From: Sinonovacula constricta
Taxonomy: Eukaryota; Mollusca; Bivalvia; Cardiida; Solecurtidae
Assembly: GCA_007844125.1 (NCBI GenBank)
Contig: CM017564.1
Location: forward strand, 27,691,158 to 27,755,157
DNA: 64,000 bases
Direction: 5' to 3'
This document shows, one piece after another, positions 1 through 16,300 of the stretch. Position numbers and translations under genes: made by a program. The notes beneath the pieces were generated by a model. The model was not told the origin of the DNA and made no database searches. It saw nothing but the letters and a program-made list of their open reading frames with translations. The first letter of the stretch is position 1; each line of letters begins with the position of its first letter.

Positions 1-468
1 GATATAAGCTGTTAAGCTTTGTTATTTTTTATCCAGTCACCATTCAACTATACCTAAATATGAAACAGCCAATCTAACCCTTTGTTTGTAAGGGACAACT
101 TAATATCCTAAAATGATGAGTGTGAACTTAGATTGTGTACACAGTGCAAGAAACTGAAATAAAAACAACATTTACCCCTGTTGTTGGGGTCTCATTATCA
201 TGAAAACTAGAGTTCCGTGGTTCTTCTTTGAATTTTGATTATTATGGATAGAAATTTATTTTCAGAAAATTTTACCGCAAACTGAGACAAATTATATGCA
301 ACTTTTCCAGGTGGTTACAAAGAATGGTTATAAAACTTTACTCTCCCTACACGTAAACCCCATGTTTATTGCTAGTCATTAGAAAAGTCAAATGGAAGAT
401 AAAGCCTTCGTAAAAAAAATCATCATTCCATTAATTCATGATTCATACCGCAAGATTTTATAACTCAC

Positions 469-545
469 CTCCAAGGAATGAAGAATAATCTGATTACAAT
501 GGTGCTGTTTTGAATCATCTCCTTTATCTCTTACCCATGACTTCT
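469..545 (-). pseudogene. P0: isolated exon 3 of a further family copy
   Basis: The 77-nt exon has the same size and phase (1 to 0) as P3 exon 3 and is nearly identical to it. It encodes KSWVRDKGDDSKQ followed by a short tail ending HSLE, then the donor GTGAGT at 468-463. The acceptor is TCAAG. The whole stretch 1-545 matches 39486-39969. The large coiled-coil exon would lie left of the window. No exon 2 or exon 1 could be found between 546 and 3690, so the copy looks broken on its 5' side. It could instead be a live gene with very divergent 5' exons. Confidence 0.7.
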
Positions 546-3690
<3,145 letters not shown>

Positions 3691-4389
3691 TAAATTGTTT
3701 CTCAATACATATTTTCTAATTTAACACGAAGCTTTGATTTGATTATTCTCACAGCGATAATTGAAAGGGAATATCTAGATGATATAGTTACCTCCGATTG
3801 TCCTAATTGTGCCACTGACTTTAAAAAAAACTGTTGACACAAGACTTTGCTGTGTTAAAGTTCGAATATGGGATTCTCGTTAATCAAAGGACTTAAGGAG
3901 AGCGAACTTATCAAAGAAGTGCCTTATCAAAAAAGATGTTTCTATTTTACACTGGATTACAAATTGATACAATTTACAGTTGACTTTACAAACTATACTA
4001 ATATTTCAGGAATGTTTTAAAATAGATGCACGACATTGCGTAGTAGTTTACACTAACTTTGTAAATTGGTATTTATACAAGTACAGCTTGTAGTTTGCCC
4101 GCCAAAAAAAAACATTATATTTATTGATATAATGTTAACTTGCTTTTCACGTAAATGTTTATTCACAAAAATCACCCTCTATTGTATCACAATCTTCTCT
4201 CTGAGAGACAACTTACTCTTTTTACGAACAAACGAAGAAAGAAAAGTATGCACTAATATCCTTGACTTGTCAGTACATTAATACAAGATTTTTCTCTCAT
4301 TAATGTTTGATACATACAATGCAGATAACATATTTTAGACACATATCAAGCACGTATAGCTGTTTACACGATACATGCCTACAATTTGA

Positions 4390-4715
4390 GCTTGCTAATA
4401 TATAAACAAAATTCTAAACGGTGTTTCTTCATTCCATATCGACAACCAATAGCTTTTCCTACTGCGCCCTTGAATAATCAATGTCGAAAATATATTTGTT
4501 TAGATCGCATTCACATTCTAACAGCTGCCACAAATGGCATTACTATATTTTCATTTAGTATCAACTGATGCTTGTAAGCATTACTTGTTAATAAACATAA
4601 GCTGGTTTACCTTGATGTGTTGTCTTTTCGAAGTGACGTTGATGGAAGGCGTTGAATTAAAGGGACATAACTCTTAAGTTTTCGGATATCCCCACATTTT
4701 CCAACCAAAGGGAAA
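4390..4715 (-). promoter_or_regulatory. Decayed promoter module upstream of P0
   Basis: This is the homologue of the P1 promoter at 18180-18512. The TATA-like ATATATAAAC is kept near 4398. The proximal ISRE is missing: the flanks CCTACT and GCGCCC (4458-4469) are joined with a 12-bp deletion of TTCGATTTCGAT relative to P1. The kappaB decamer is altered to GGATATCCCC (4684-4693). The distal ISRE-like CAAAGGGAAA (4706-4715) has one mismatch. No first exon follows, so it is probably non-functional for P0. Confidence 0.6.
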
Positions 4716-5442
4716 GTAGTAGTTTTTTGTGTATCTATTGTCGAGTTATACATTTTTCTCATGAATCGATAACCTTTGATGTTCTATATCATCAGCAGGC
4801 ACAACATTTGGTTTTCAGGATTAAACGAAATGTGAATCCCTATTTTATTTCGGTAGAGAGGATGATATTAAAGACACTTGTATCCCTATTTTAATTAAGA
4901 GTGGAACCCTATTAACATTAACTTCAAAATATTCCTGTATGAATGTATAAGATATGTAAACGTAATATTTTTTGTTCTAGTTGCATACTTATATTATTTA
5001 AACAACAAACAAACATATGCACATACGTGCATATAAGTTATAATATATTGATACAGGGGACATAAAACATCCGATTTCACATTTAAGAGCAAGTGTCAGC
5101 AGTTTAGTCTGTTGTGAATGATCTCCGGTTGGAGTTGCTGAGCAACACTTTCTTTACTTGCTGACCTTCCTGTACATATCAATATTAATCACTTTTAATA
5201 ACATGGTCAATTGATACCGTAAACTCCTATTAGACTATAAATCTAATAATTTGGTACATTTACTTTAATGTAAACAAACAAGCATGGCAACAATTAAATA
5301 ATAGTTCAGTTTAATATTAACAGAAAAAAGTATATATGTATATATAAAATATATTTAATCAATGCAAAGCAGATTTTTAGCTTTATATATAAGAATAGTG
5401 TTACTTAATGGTTCCTCATATTAAGAGAAAACAGTAATGAAG

Positions 5443-5673
5443 ATCACTAACCATTCTTAAGCAAGAATTGCTCAAGTCATGGATTTCAATCCATAATATC
5501 TTCATTATGTATTAAGCTACATGTCTGCATTTTTGCATGACACTTAAACTTTGCTACTTTAAGCTTAAAATCAAACTGAAACTTTATAAATAAGCTTATT
5601 ATTATTTGTATGAAGATTGGGACTTGCGCTTAAGTCATGACTTAGGTTTAAGAATTGTTAGTGAATACGGGCC
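5443..5673. mobile_element. MITE family I (terminal inverted repeats near TTCACCAA..ATTCTTAAG)
   Basis: About 230 bp, with inverted ends of the type CACTAACCATTCTTAAG / AAGAATTGTTAGTGAATAC and GGCC at the right margin. Copies recur at 19214-19431, 40857-41097 and 50503-50733. It has no coding capacity. The transposon superfamily is not determined. Confidence 0.75.
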
Positions 5674-6590
5674 ATAAAGTAACTGGATAAGTTTGGACGT
5701 GTGTAAAAAGTTAATACAATAACTACAAGCAAGATATACAATTTACAAGTAGTAACATCAAAAAAGCATAAATGTACACTATGTTTGATATAATGTGCAT
5801 ATATAATCACCAAGTAATTGCCATATGATGTACGTCTGTCTTCTAATATAACAGAGACACAAAGGGCCCTTCATGGTATTCATTAAAAGCAACTCAATTA
5901 TACTCATATTGTTTCATATTATAGTCGTACATGCAAGGTTAACAATTAAACTTGTAATGGTATATTTTAATTTGAACTGCTTTAAAAAGACTTTACATAC
6001 AGCTTCGAAACAATTCAGTTAGCTAGCAACTTTGCTAGTATCTGTATGTGCCGAATTTGGCAACACACAGGCAGAATACAATGAAATTGAAATCTTCTAT
6101 AATGTGGCTTTGGGGATATATATTTAATATGAGAGCATGTTCAAAGCAATATAACAACAAATCGAAAATCAGTAGAAACCATAGTCTCACAAACAATACA
6201 AAACCACATCGTGAATTTATCTAAGAATGTTTTGGAGCAGCGATTATATTCATTGCAAGCAGTATTTTACTTAATTTTTATTGACCAACAAATATAAGAT
6301 CCGAATTTTCATACTTCCGAATTTTCATACATTTGTTTCAAAACATCTAACATAGCGATTAAGAACTGCAGTCAGACAAGATGTAAGTATATGCAGTTAG
6401 AGATGTTTATGGTGGTAGAGCTGACATTAGCTATAATTCGTGGCTTGTAATGTGTTTGGGGAAAATAAGGAATCCAGTACAATGAAGGATTGTTTGCTGT
6501 TTTGATTCGATCTTAATATTGATTTTTGCAATATCTTTCTTTATTTGTCACTATATGAATGTAAAAGTTGATATTAATTTAAGTGCTGGT

Positions 6591-6604
6591 GGGGGGGGGG
6601 GGGG
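6591..6604. repeat. Poly-G run (14 G)
   Basis: Fourteen consecutive G. The duplicate locus at 20088 has only six, so the tract is length-variable between the duplicated copies. Confidence 0.95.
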
Positions 6605-6870
6605 TAACTCTGCACTCAGTACATTTTTGTAGTATACTCGTCAAACAAAAATTATGTTTTTACAGGCTGGCACATTTACAGAATTATCACAGACATTCTG
6701 AAAGGACTCTACATGTGTTTAAAATGATAATTAACCTTCTTATGTAAACTAAACGGATGGGAACGGTAGAACTTTAGGCGATTAAGTATTTTCTTGGAAT
6801 TTGATTTCTGAAATGTATCGCGTGCTACTGTATCCGTGTTTCTCTTTTACAACAGCATTAGATTAACATA

Positions 6871-6876
6871 TTTATT
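6871..6876 (-). terminator. Candidate polyadenylation signal of P1
   Basis: AATAAA on the minus strand lies about 275 nt past the P1 stop codon. The same hexamer at the same distance is kept in P2 (20365-20370). The conservation suggests it is the used signal, though the flanking sequence is conserved too. Confidence 0.5.
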
Positions 6877-7147
6877 GCACCAGTACTATTTATAACAAAG
6901 GTCAAAGTCAATTTCATCCTTACTTTCATTGAAGAATCTCCAGTAATGATATTACTACTTCAAAAGTGTCATTTATGTTTGGGTCTGCTTCAGAAACATG
7001 TCGCCAAAAACAAAACTAAATAAGCAATGTTCAAATGTTTCTGTCATAGTTTTGTTTCGTTTTCGACAAATGCATTGCATAACCACAATTATGTTTTTAC
7101 AGATACTATCAGCTGTTGCTGATCGAGGACAAAATGACTGCTTATAA

Positions 7148-7380
7148 TCACTTCATAAATTCCCTTTGAGATATTCTGTATTTTAAGAACTCTAAAATCT
7201 TGTTGAGTGCCGTATCGTTCATACTACAAGGATAGAGCCCTTTTTCGTCCCAAAACGCCATGTCGAATACGCCTCCAAGTTCTTTGTATTCTGGTGACGT
7301 CAGGGTTTTGTCACTAGACTGTTTTGGTAGTGCGTGCTCTGGTTTGTGGTGCAACACTATAACAGCAACGGCTGGGCTAT
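7148..7380 (-). CDS. P1 exon 6: second half of the C-terminal domain, stop
   Basis: 233 nt. The acceptor CTGATTCTCAG precedes 7380. The first two bases complete a phase-1 codon (GAT). Conserved blocks are VIVLHHKPEHALP, SPEYKELGGVFDMAF, YPCSMND and the helix LNKILEFLKYR, ending FMK-stop. Confidence 0.85.
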
Positions 7381-10300
7381 CTGAGAATCAGACACAGATG
7401 TGTAAGAAGGACAAAGTAAAAAACGGCTCATCGATAAACAATAAGTGTTTACTTTACAAGCTAGGGTATCTGAGTGAAACACTTTCCTGATTAACGGTCA
7501 GTAAATTATCAGAACATAATTCATCGTCTTGAAATCATTCGAAACACATATTAAATCAAAATTGAAAGAGTAAACTAATGTGATTACGATTTTATTTATT
7601 CGGTTGTGATAAAAGACAAACTCGTGAAACATGCGCACTTATCACGTTACATGTATTTCTAAGGAATTGGACTTGCGAAAATGTATATTATAACACACTA
7701 AATTCAAATGTAACAAATATATTTCTAGAAACTCAGTTGTAAATAGTTCACACTGTTTTCGTGGTATTTGGTATTTGCCAAAGCCTAGTGAATTCGTACT
7801 TAGCAGAAATAATCAAATTACGGCGCAGTAGATAAGGTGTTGTAGAGGCAGTATCGGAAACAACAATACATGTTTAATAATGTACAAATACACCGCAATC
7901 TATATTGCACGTACCATTAAACCAACCACAACTGTGTAATTTGTATATACCAAACTACAAAATCTATTTTACATGTACCTATATACCAAAACCTAAATTG
8001 CATTATTTGTACCGAAAGATAAATAAATATTTTCTATAAATACATACAAAAACCTACATGGTATCAATCAATAATCCCAAACATTGTATTGTAAATAAAA
8101 TGTACCAAAAACTTATTTTCAAGGTACATATGTACCTACCTACAGTATATACATGTTTCATTCTAACACGATATATGAAACATACTTTATAAGCATAGAA
8201 TGATTTGCATTATTTAGACATTTATGCAGGATAAAACAAATGACTTATTCCCACGTTATTTTAAGTTAAATCATCAACCGTGATGCCGGAAACCTTTAGG
8301 GAAAGCGTTAAAAATTTGCTAGCCATTGGGCTGTTCTTGTATTTGTCCGTTTATGTGCATGGGCAGGTCTAGAGGGGGTGAGTGGGTGGGTCTAAAATCG
8401 TCAAAAATACTTTCCATGTATCGCATTATAGATTTTGTAGTTTTGTCCGGATGCTTTGTACATTATTCACTCGAGTCTATAATTAGATAACTGCGCATCG
8501 GAACGCAACACCGTGCATATTCTAAAATAAACCATTGATATTTTAAATAGTAACATAACAGCGATGATTACGGTCTTATATGGCTACATGTATATTTCCG
8601 GCTCAGTTAACAGGGCTGATTAGCGATAATCGCTCCAGTAAACGAAAACACGCGATATCAATAGCTAAATATGTCATCTGGTCGACAGAAAAATTGACAA
8701 AAGTAATCCTCATCGTTTATTTCTCGTTTATTTCTTAAAAAGTTTTGATTCAAATAAGCCAACCCAGAAACGGTCTAAGTAATACAAAAAGTAAATGTTA
8801 CTTTCCATAAAAGAATATGTATTAAAACGCTAATACAGTGAAATGCTGGTAATAATTGGTCCCAGCTTTGGGGATTAAAGGTTTCAAGGATCCTTAATAT
8901 GCCCACGAAACAAAATTCAGAACTCGGTTGTCTCATTATGATGGGATATCCTTATTTACACTGTTTGAAAGAAAACTTCAGAGAGTGCGAGGTTGGAGCG
9001 CTCCACAAACCAGTCTTTTGCCGAATGACCGTTAAAAAAGGCGGTAACTGCTGTGTGCGTGCGTGCGTGTGTGTGTGTTATGTCTCGTCTCTGTGTTTTG
9101 TCACTTTTACATTTACCATGTTTGTCTTTGTCTAGAGGTAGTTTAAATTCAAATGTCTGTTGTAATTCTTATCGGACGTTTTCTTATTTACGTATTCATC
9201 CGCATTTCATTGTCTAAATATATCGCGAAAAACGTAATTCTTGATATACCACAAACTCAGATGCATATGCCAAACTTTATATGAAATGAAAAACACAATA
9301 AAAGTAATAAAAATCTACGTTGTACATACCAAAATATATATTATAAGTACCAATGCACCAAAACCTACCCTGTATTTTACCAAGAGCCATTGAAACGTCC
9401 GTGCCAAGCCTGGAAGCATTAATGCACAACACAAGTGTCGGCTTGCAAGGCTGCAAATCATCTTGAGCGTCGGGAGTGAAGCAGTTTACCACCATGTTAG
9501 CCGTTTGCTGGCACTTAGTCTTTAATTGTTCTTGAATCTCCATAGCAACCTGTGTAAGTATATCCGTCCGCTGAAACCAGATCTGCAGGTCCACTGCCAA
9601 TCACAATCGCAAACATTAGGATATAATAAGACAATATACAAGTAAACGGACTGACACTGTAAAACAGTCGGGTTGTTATAATTAATTTGTAGTAGTATTT
9701 AGCTAGTGAGTCAAGTCTCTTGATACATTTTGAGGAGTGGGGGGACAAAACGTGCAAGTTCAATACCAAACTGGTATTAAATAAAACGTCTGAACTTAAT
9801 AAATGGAATATGTTTGCAATATTTTGTATAATAAGTGTAGTTTCAAATTTATGTATAAAGAGGCAAATTCAACTTTGGGTGCAATAAGAATTGAACAAAT
9901 CTGATACCTACCAGTCCGCTGCCTTCTTAGCTGTTCATTTAAATGGCTGTTCTCCTTTTCTACAGTCTGTACTGTATTCATTAAGGCGTGATTCTTTTCT
10001 TTCAAAACACGAATGTTACGTTCTTGCCGCTCACTGGTTTTTATATTCTCAGCCAGACTACTTTTCAACTTGACCTGCAGCTCTTTGTTTATGTTTTCAT
10101 TTGAAGAAAGCTGGGATTTAAAGCTGTTTGTATCATCTACAGTCTGTTGTTTAAGAGTTTGCAGTTCCTTCTCAATAGATTGAATGTACTCAGTTTTAGT
10201 ACTTAGCTGTGACTGCAGCTCCTTGTTTTGACTTTCAACTGAAATAAGCTGGTATTTAAAGCTGTTTGTCTCATCTGCAGTCTGTTGTTTAAGAGTTTGC

Positions 10301-13300
10301 AGTTCCGCCTCAATAGATTGAATGTGCTCAGTTTTAGTACTTAACTGTGCCTGCAGCTCCTTGTTTTGGCTTTCAATTGATGAAAGCTGGGATCTAAAGC
10401 TGTTTGTATCATCTGCAGTCTGTTGTTTAAGAGTTTGCAGTTCCGCCTCTATAGATTTAATGTGTTCAGTTTTAGTACTTAACTGTGCCTGCAGCTCCTT
10501 GTTTTGACTTTCAACTGAAAGAAGCTGGGATCTAAAGCTGTTTGTGTCATCAGCAGTCTGTTGTTTAAGAGTTTGCAGTTCCATCTCAATAGATTGAATG
10601 TGCTCAGTTTTAGTACTTAGCTCTGACTGCAGCTCCTTGTTTTGACTTTCAACTGAAAGAAGCTGGGATTTAAAGCTGTTTGTCTCATCTGCAATCTGTT
10701 GTTTAAGAGTTTGCAGTTCCGCCTTTATAGAGTGAATGTGCTCAGTTTTAGTACTTAGCTCTGACTGCAGCTCCTTGTTTTGACTTTCAACTGAAAGAAG
10801 CTGGGATTTAAAGCTGTTTGTCTCATCTGCAGTCTGTTGTTTAAGAGTTTGCAGTTCCGCCTCTATAGATTGAATGTGCTCAGTTTTAGTACTTAGCTCT
10901 GACTGCAGCTCCTTGTTTTGACTTTCAACTGAAAGAAGCTGGGATTTAAAGTTGTTTGTCTCATCTGCAGTCTGTTGTTTAAGAATTTGCAGTTCCGCCT
11001 CTATAGATTTAATGTGCCCAGTTTTAGTACTTAACTGTGCCTGCAGCTCTTTGTTTTGGCTTTCACTTGTAGAAAGCTGGGATCTTAAGGTATTTTTGTC
11101 ATCTGAGGTCTGCTGGTTAACCTCACGCAGTTTAGCAACAATGGATTGAAACTCTGACTTCAGATCTTTGACGAGGCTTTCAGTTGAAGAAAGCCTTGAT
11201 TTGATGCTGTGTGTGTCATCATCTTCTATCTGCTGTTCAATTCTTTTTAGTCGATCATCAAAAGTTTGAATATTATTTGTTTTAGTATTTAACTGTGACT
11301 GCAGCTCCTTGTTTTGGCTTTCAGTCTGTTGTTTAAGAGTTTGCAGTTCCGCCTCTATAGATTGAATATTCTCAGTATTAGTATTTAACTGTGACTGCCG
11401 CTTTTTGTTTAAGCTTTCGACAGAAGAAACGGTCATTTCAATCTGACCTTCTAATGACCGAACTGCACTTTGCAAAGTAACTATCTCTTGTTTTTTTTCC
11501 ACATCAGTTGCCAAACCATGATTTTTAGTCAGTGGTCCACCCCTTCCATGCACCTGGTCATCAGTTTTCCCCGCAACATTATCATTGGAAATGGATGCGG
11601 AGGTATCGTAATTCTGAGCAGTTGGTTGCCAGGTTTCCTCCAGTGACTGGTGAAAAGATTCACCGAAATGCTGCTTGACAATCGTCTGAATCGAAATGTC
11701 CAGGGTTTTGATACTCTGTAAAATGGATTGCATATGAAGAAGACCCGATTTCTGAAACAAAGGTTTACAACATCATGGAACTTAAATTTTTCATGGAATT
11801 TAAAATACCTAAACAATGCACAAATAAAATTGTTCCACAAAAAAGCACCAAGCACAAATACACATTAATTTAGCAACTTCATAAATATGCAGTTACTATG
11901 AATTAATATGGGTCTAAATAACAGAACCAATGTGTACCAAACCAGTTAGGGTAGCATAGGTGTGCCTATCTTTTTAGGTCGTGGGTCTAAACCCCTTAAG
12001 GACCCAAATCTTGTCTTTTTGTCACTATACGATATAGTAATATATGTGCATACATACATGTATGCATTATGTTAACAGAATACCCGTATCGTGCATATTT
12101 TAACTAAGAAGTGGCATCCAATATTTTCCATACATAAAATACAAGTAATACAAGTACATAGCGTTTAGATCGGTATTTCTTAGGGTAAATGAATGATTCA
12201 TGGCCTAGCGCCATTTTTAACAACTTCCATGGTAAGAGAGTATTGAAAATCTAACACTCCTGTTTTTTCTTTTCCTCTTTGTTGATACATCCGATGAAGA
12301 TATCCACTACAAATATATAGCGCATAAGATATACCACCTTTTGTTACCTTTTGCCAGATTTTTATGACCGGCTCATCAAATCACTATGCATCACCGTTTT
12401 CTACTGTCTTGACTTAGTAACAAAAGTTATACAGCGTTAGTAAGGCCTTTAAACGTTTTCCACCTTCCCTCTGACGACTATTTACAACAATTATCTTTAT
12501 CCTTTTTAACAAATATTAACCTTGCTAGAATAAAGATATAAAATATTATATATTTTAGACAATAACAATATTTTACACTTTTTAATACATCTAAATAACT
12601 CACATAATAAGGTTTTCTCTTTTGCAAACCATAAAACGCCATTTGTATATAAGTAAATCATTTTGCCAATTCTTGTTTTCGTATTTATAAACACAGCAGC
12701 TAAGTAAAATACCGTATGTACGTACCGTTATTAAGTATGCATGTTATGCAATAATGTATTAAAATAAGAGGAGTAAAATTGCTAGACATATGATTTTATT
12801 TCAATCAAAATTGATCAAAAACATGTTTAGTTTAATATGGAATTACATAGTTATGGTCTTACAATGTGTCCATTACAAAAAAATCTTCCTTATAAAGTTG
12901 TGTATTATAGTCCTGACATTTTTAATATTAAATTTAGTAATCATTGCTGTGTGTTAATAGAAATAATCATTACAATTAAAATCAATAAACGACATTAAAT
13001 GTGTTTAACCTTTCTGAATCTAATTGATGATTGTGAATTATGTTGCTTGTCACTACAAAAGTATATGGAAGACAACAAAAATCTGATTTAATATTTAAGT
13101 CCAGCTCTAAGTTTAACCCTCTTCTAGTGCAGAAATTAAAATGTCCAATATAGGTCAAAAATTGTACATACATGTACTATAATATAAAAATGTAAAACAG
13201 ACACAACTAAAATAAAAAAAAAAACAACATAAATATGTTATAAGCTTTCTGCTTGCATATATGGTCCTGATAGATCTGAGTAGTGTTATAACTCACCTCT

Positions 13301-16300
13301 AAAGAATCCCGAGTCTCACGTATATACTGCTGACCTGAATCATCCGTCTTGCCTTTTAATTTCCACTTCTGTTCAGGAGCTACACCAAATATAGTAAAAC
13401 CATACATAAAACCCAATCATTCAGCACATAGCACATGTTTCTTATAAATGAAGCCCCTGAAACAGTTCTTAAAGAATTTATTTTCCTTGCCATGTCTTAA
13501 TTGGACTAGTACAATGTACTATTATATTGAATCTGTCAGTCTGAAATAAATATAATGCAGTAGATGTATAATTCCAAAACGGTTGTTTGTGTGCAAAAAC
13601 AAGAATTTACTTTCAGAACACTCAAGTGTATGCCGCAACGGAAATTGTTCTGGGATATCCGAGTATGGTACAGCTGCGTCATTTCTGAGGCTAGATCAAA
13701 GATTATCAACGCCAACAAACGTAAGCAAACTTTAGTGCCATTCACAACAACAACATATGCCTTCATCGGTGACTTATCATTTCGCCCGGAAGCCGCTGTC
13801 TTCCATTCCGCATCCAGTCCGTTAGTTAGTTAGTTCCGGTATATTTCCATGTCAGTTCCTGTGACGTTTGCGCAGACGCGAACTTGTTGTTAGACGAAGG
13901 AGCACAGCTGTCGTTAATCACTGAAGCATTAGTCAATTTACTGAACTTACATCGAACTTAACTAAGCATGTGAAACCATTCATATTTCGGCGTTTAGAGA
14001 TCAGTGTAACGAGGTCAGGCATCTGGACACAGCCACCATAAATTTGGCAACCGACGAAGAAAATGTGACTCCTGTTAAAGAGCTGGTTGTACCGAACATA
14101 GCGACTCCTATTGAAAAGAAAATGACATAGCATTACAGCTACCTAAGGGGGCTGCAGTTAGCTCATCACGTGACAAGAGAGGCAGAGTTCACCATTTATG
14201 TATGCTAATCTGTGCCGACTACTACTGGGAGCTAGTACACGACTACATTAATATATATGTCTGGCCGACAGCTGTCCAACAGCTGTCCGACAGCTGTGAC
14301 ATTAAAGCTAGGATATTAACTCTCTGGTCCGAGAGCAGAAAAGGAACTCAACAGACAATATAATGAATGTAAGCATTACATCCCTCTCTGCAGACGAACT
14401 TTCGCTAGAACTCTTTTGCAACTTAGACAGCACGGGCATCTTAGACAAGGTTGAAAACAAAACAGCAATCGAGATACTACATTAATACATGGAAAATGAC
14501 TTCAACTTTGAAAATGGTAAATATATACCGTAAAGTTACCATGGGAACAGGCCACTCCAGCATCGCCCTCGCATTTCGACGAACAGAAAACACCATCAGA
14601 AAGTAAGCACGCGAACCAAATATGCCGAAAATGTATGGGGAAATAATAACTGACCAAGAACGAACCGGATTCAAAGAGATAATCGATGACGTCACAAACA
14701 TGGCCTCAAGTGGAGACTACATTTCTCATCACCATGTACGAAAGGATTCTAACAAAATTCCGATACGAATATAATATGAAAGTACTTTCAAGATGTTTAG
14801 TCATCACGCCAGCCTAAATGATTGTCTAGCGTCCACGCCATCCGAACCTTATGATATATCGTCAATTTGTTGAGGTTTAGCTTGCATCAGTTTGCCGCAA
14901 CTACTGACATTGAGAAAGCAGTTTTAGCAATCGGACTTCACGAACAAGATCGTGACGTCACCCGTTTCCTTTTGTTGAGCGACCCAAGTGATACAGAAAG
15001 CCCACTCGTGACATCTAGATGCGAGGTTGGGGCGCTCCACAGGCCAGGTTAATGGATCCCAGTCGATCTTGTTGCTGACTGACCATTCCAAGGCAGTAAC
15101 TGCTGGTTTTTCTTCATGTGTGTTACGTCCCGTCTCTGTGTTGTTGTTGTTTGTCACTTTTAAATTTACCCTTGCTGTCGTTGCCTATTGGTAATTTAGA
15201 TTTAAATATCTGTGGTTACTCTTATAGGACCTATGATTTGCCTATTTAAGGAAGGTTATTTCTGACGCAGGTATGAATATCGGATCGTTGACATCCAACA
15301 ACCAAAATTTGCGACAACATGCAGCAGACGGCAATGTTATGAACTCTTTAGTCATATTGCCTATGTTTATTCTTGGATTTTGCTCTGTAATAAAGTATTA
15401 ATTTCAACTTTCAACTTTAAAGTTTAAAGCATTGAACATACTTTATAGTGTCACCTGACTCATATTCGCTTGCACACATAACTTGATAATAGTCCCTTAC
15501 CGGTGTTACGTATTCAGAAGTATTTGAATTGTTTAGCAGTTTGGTGCCATACTCTGGTCCTTTATTGTACCGGTTATGAAACATTGTTGTTCGCAAAATC
15601 AAGCTGTTCCGAATAACTTGGCTGCGACAATGACAACAGCTGCGATGTGCATGTAGAAATACAATATAAATATTATAAATTCTAGAGTTCCATAGCTTAA
15701 ACCTTGATGGAAATGCTGGTGAGTTATTTCATACGTGCCTGGGAAAAGTAAACATTACGGCCTAGACCTATTACTTTATTTGTACAAATTTAAACAGAAT
15801 GTAAACTTTGATAGAAATTAAAATACCTGTAATCTAAAAATTATATATATAAATTATAATAATAACAATAAAAATTATTATAATAGTACATTGTATACTT
15901 TTGTATACTTTTATGTTTCGGTTATTTTGTTAGGTGATGTCTAGCTTTAAACTTATTCACTTTGACTAAAGTATATTACAGTAATTGCGACATAATGTTA
16001 TCTTACATTTTTGCTTGTAGAAACGAAAATAGCTTACGAGAACCATCTTTCCAACTGGGTATAAAGCTAGGATACGTCACTAGCAAGAGGCATCATTGTG
16101 TTGGCCAGACAAATAAAAATAATATCTCAATAATTATTTAATACGTACGGTGAGTTAGAAAGAATAGAGATGAGAGGGACATTTGATATGTAATCTTTGG
16201 CTTAGGTATTATTGCTCATGCCTGCATAGTCTGTGAATTCCGGATGCCATGATACGAGAGGCATTACATAATAGTATGAATGAATGTCAGAAGTGAAACG

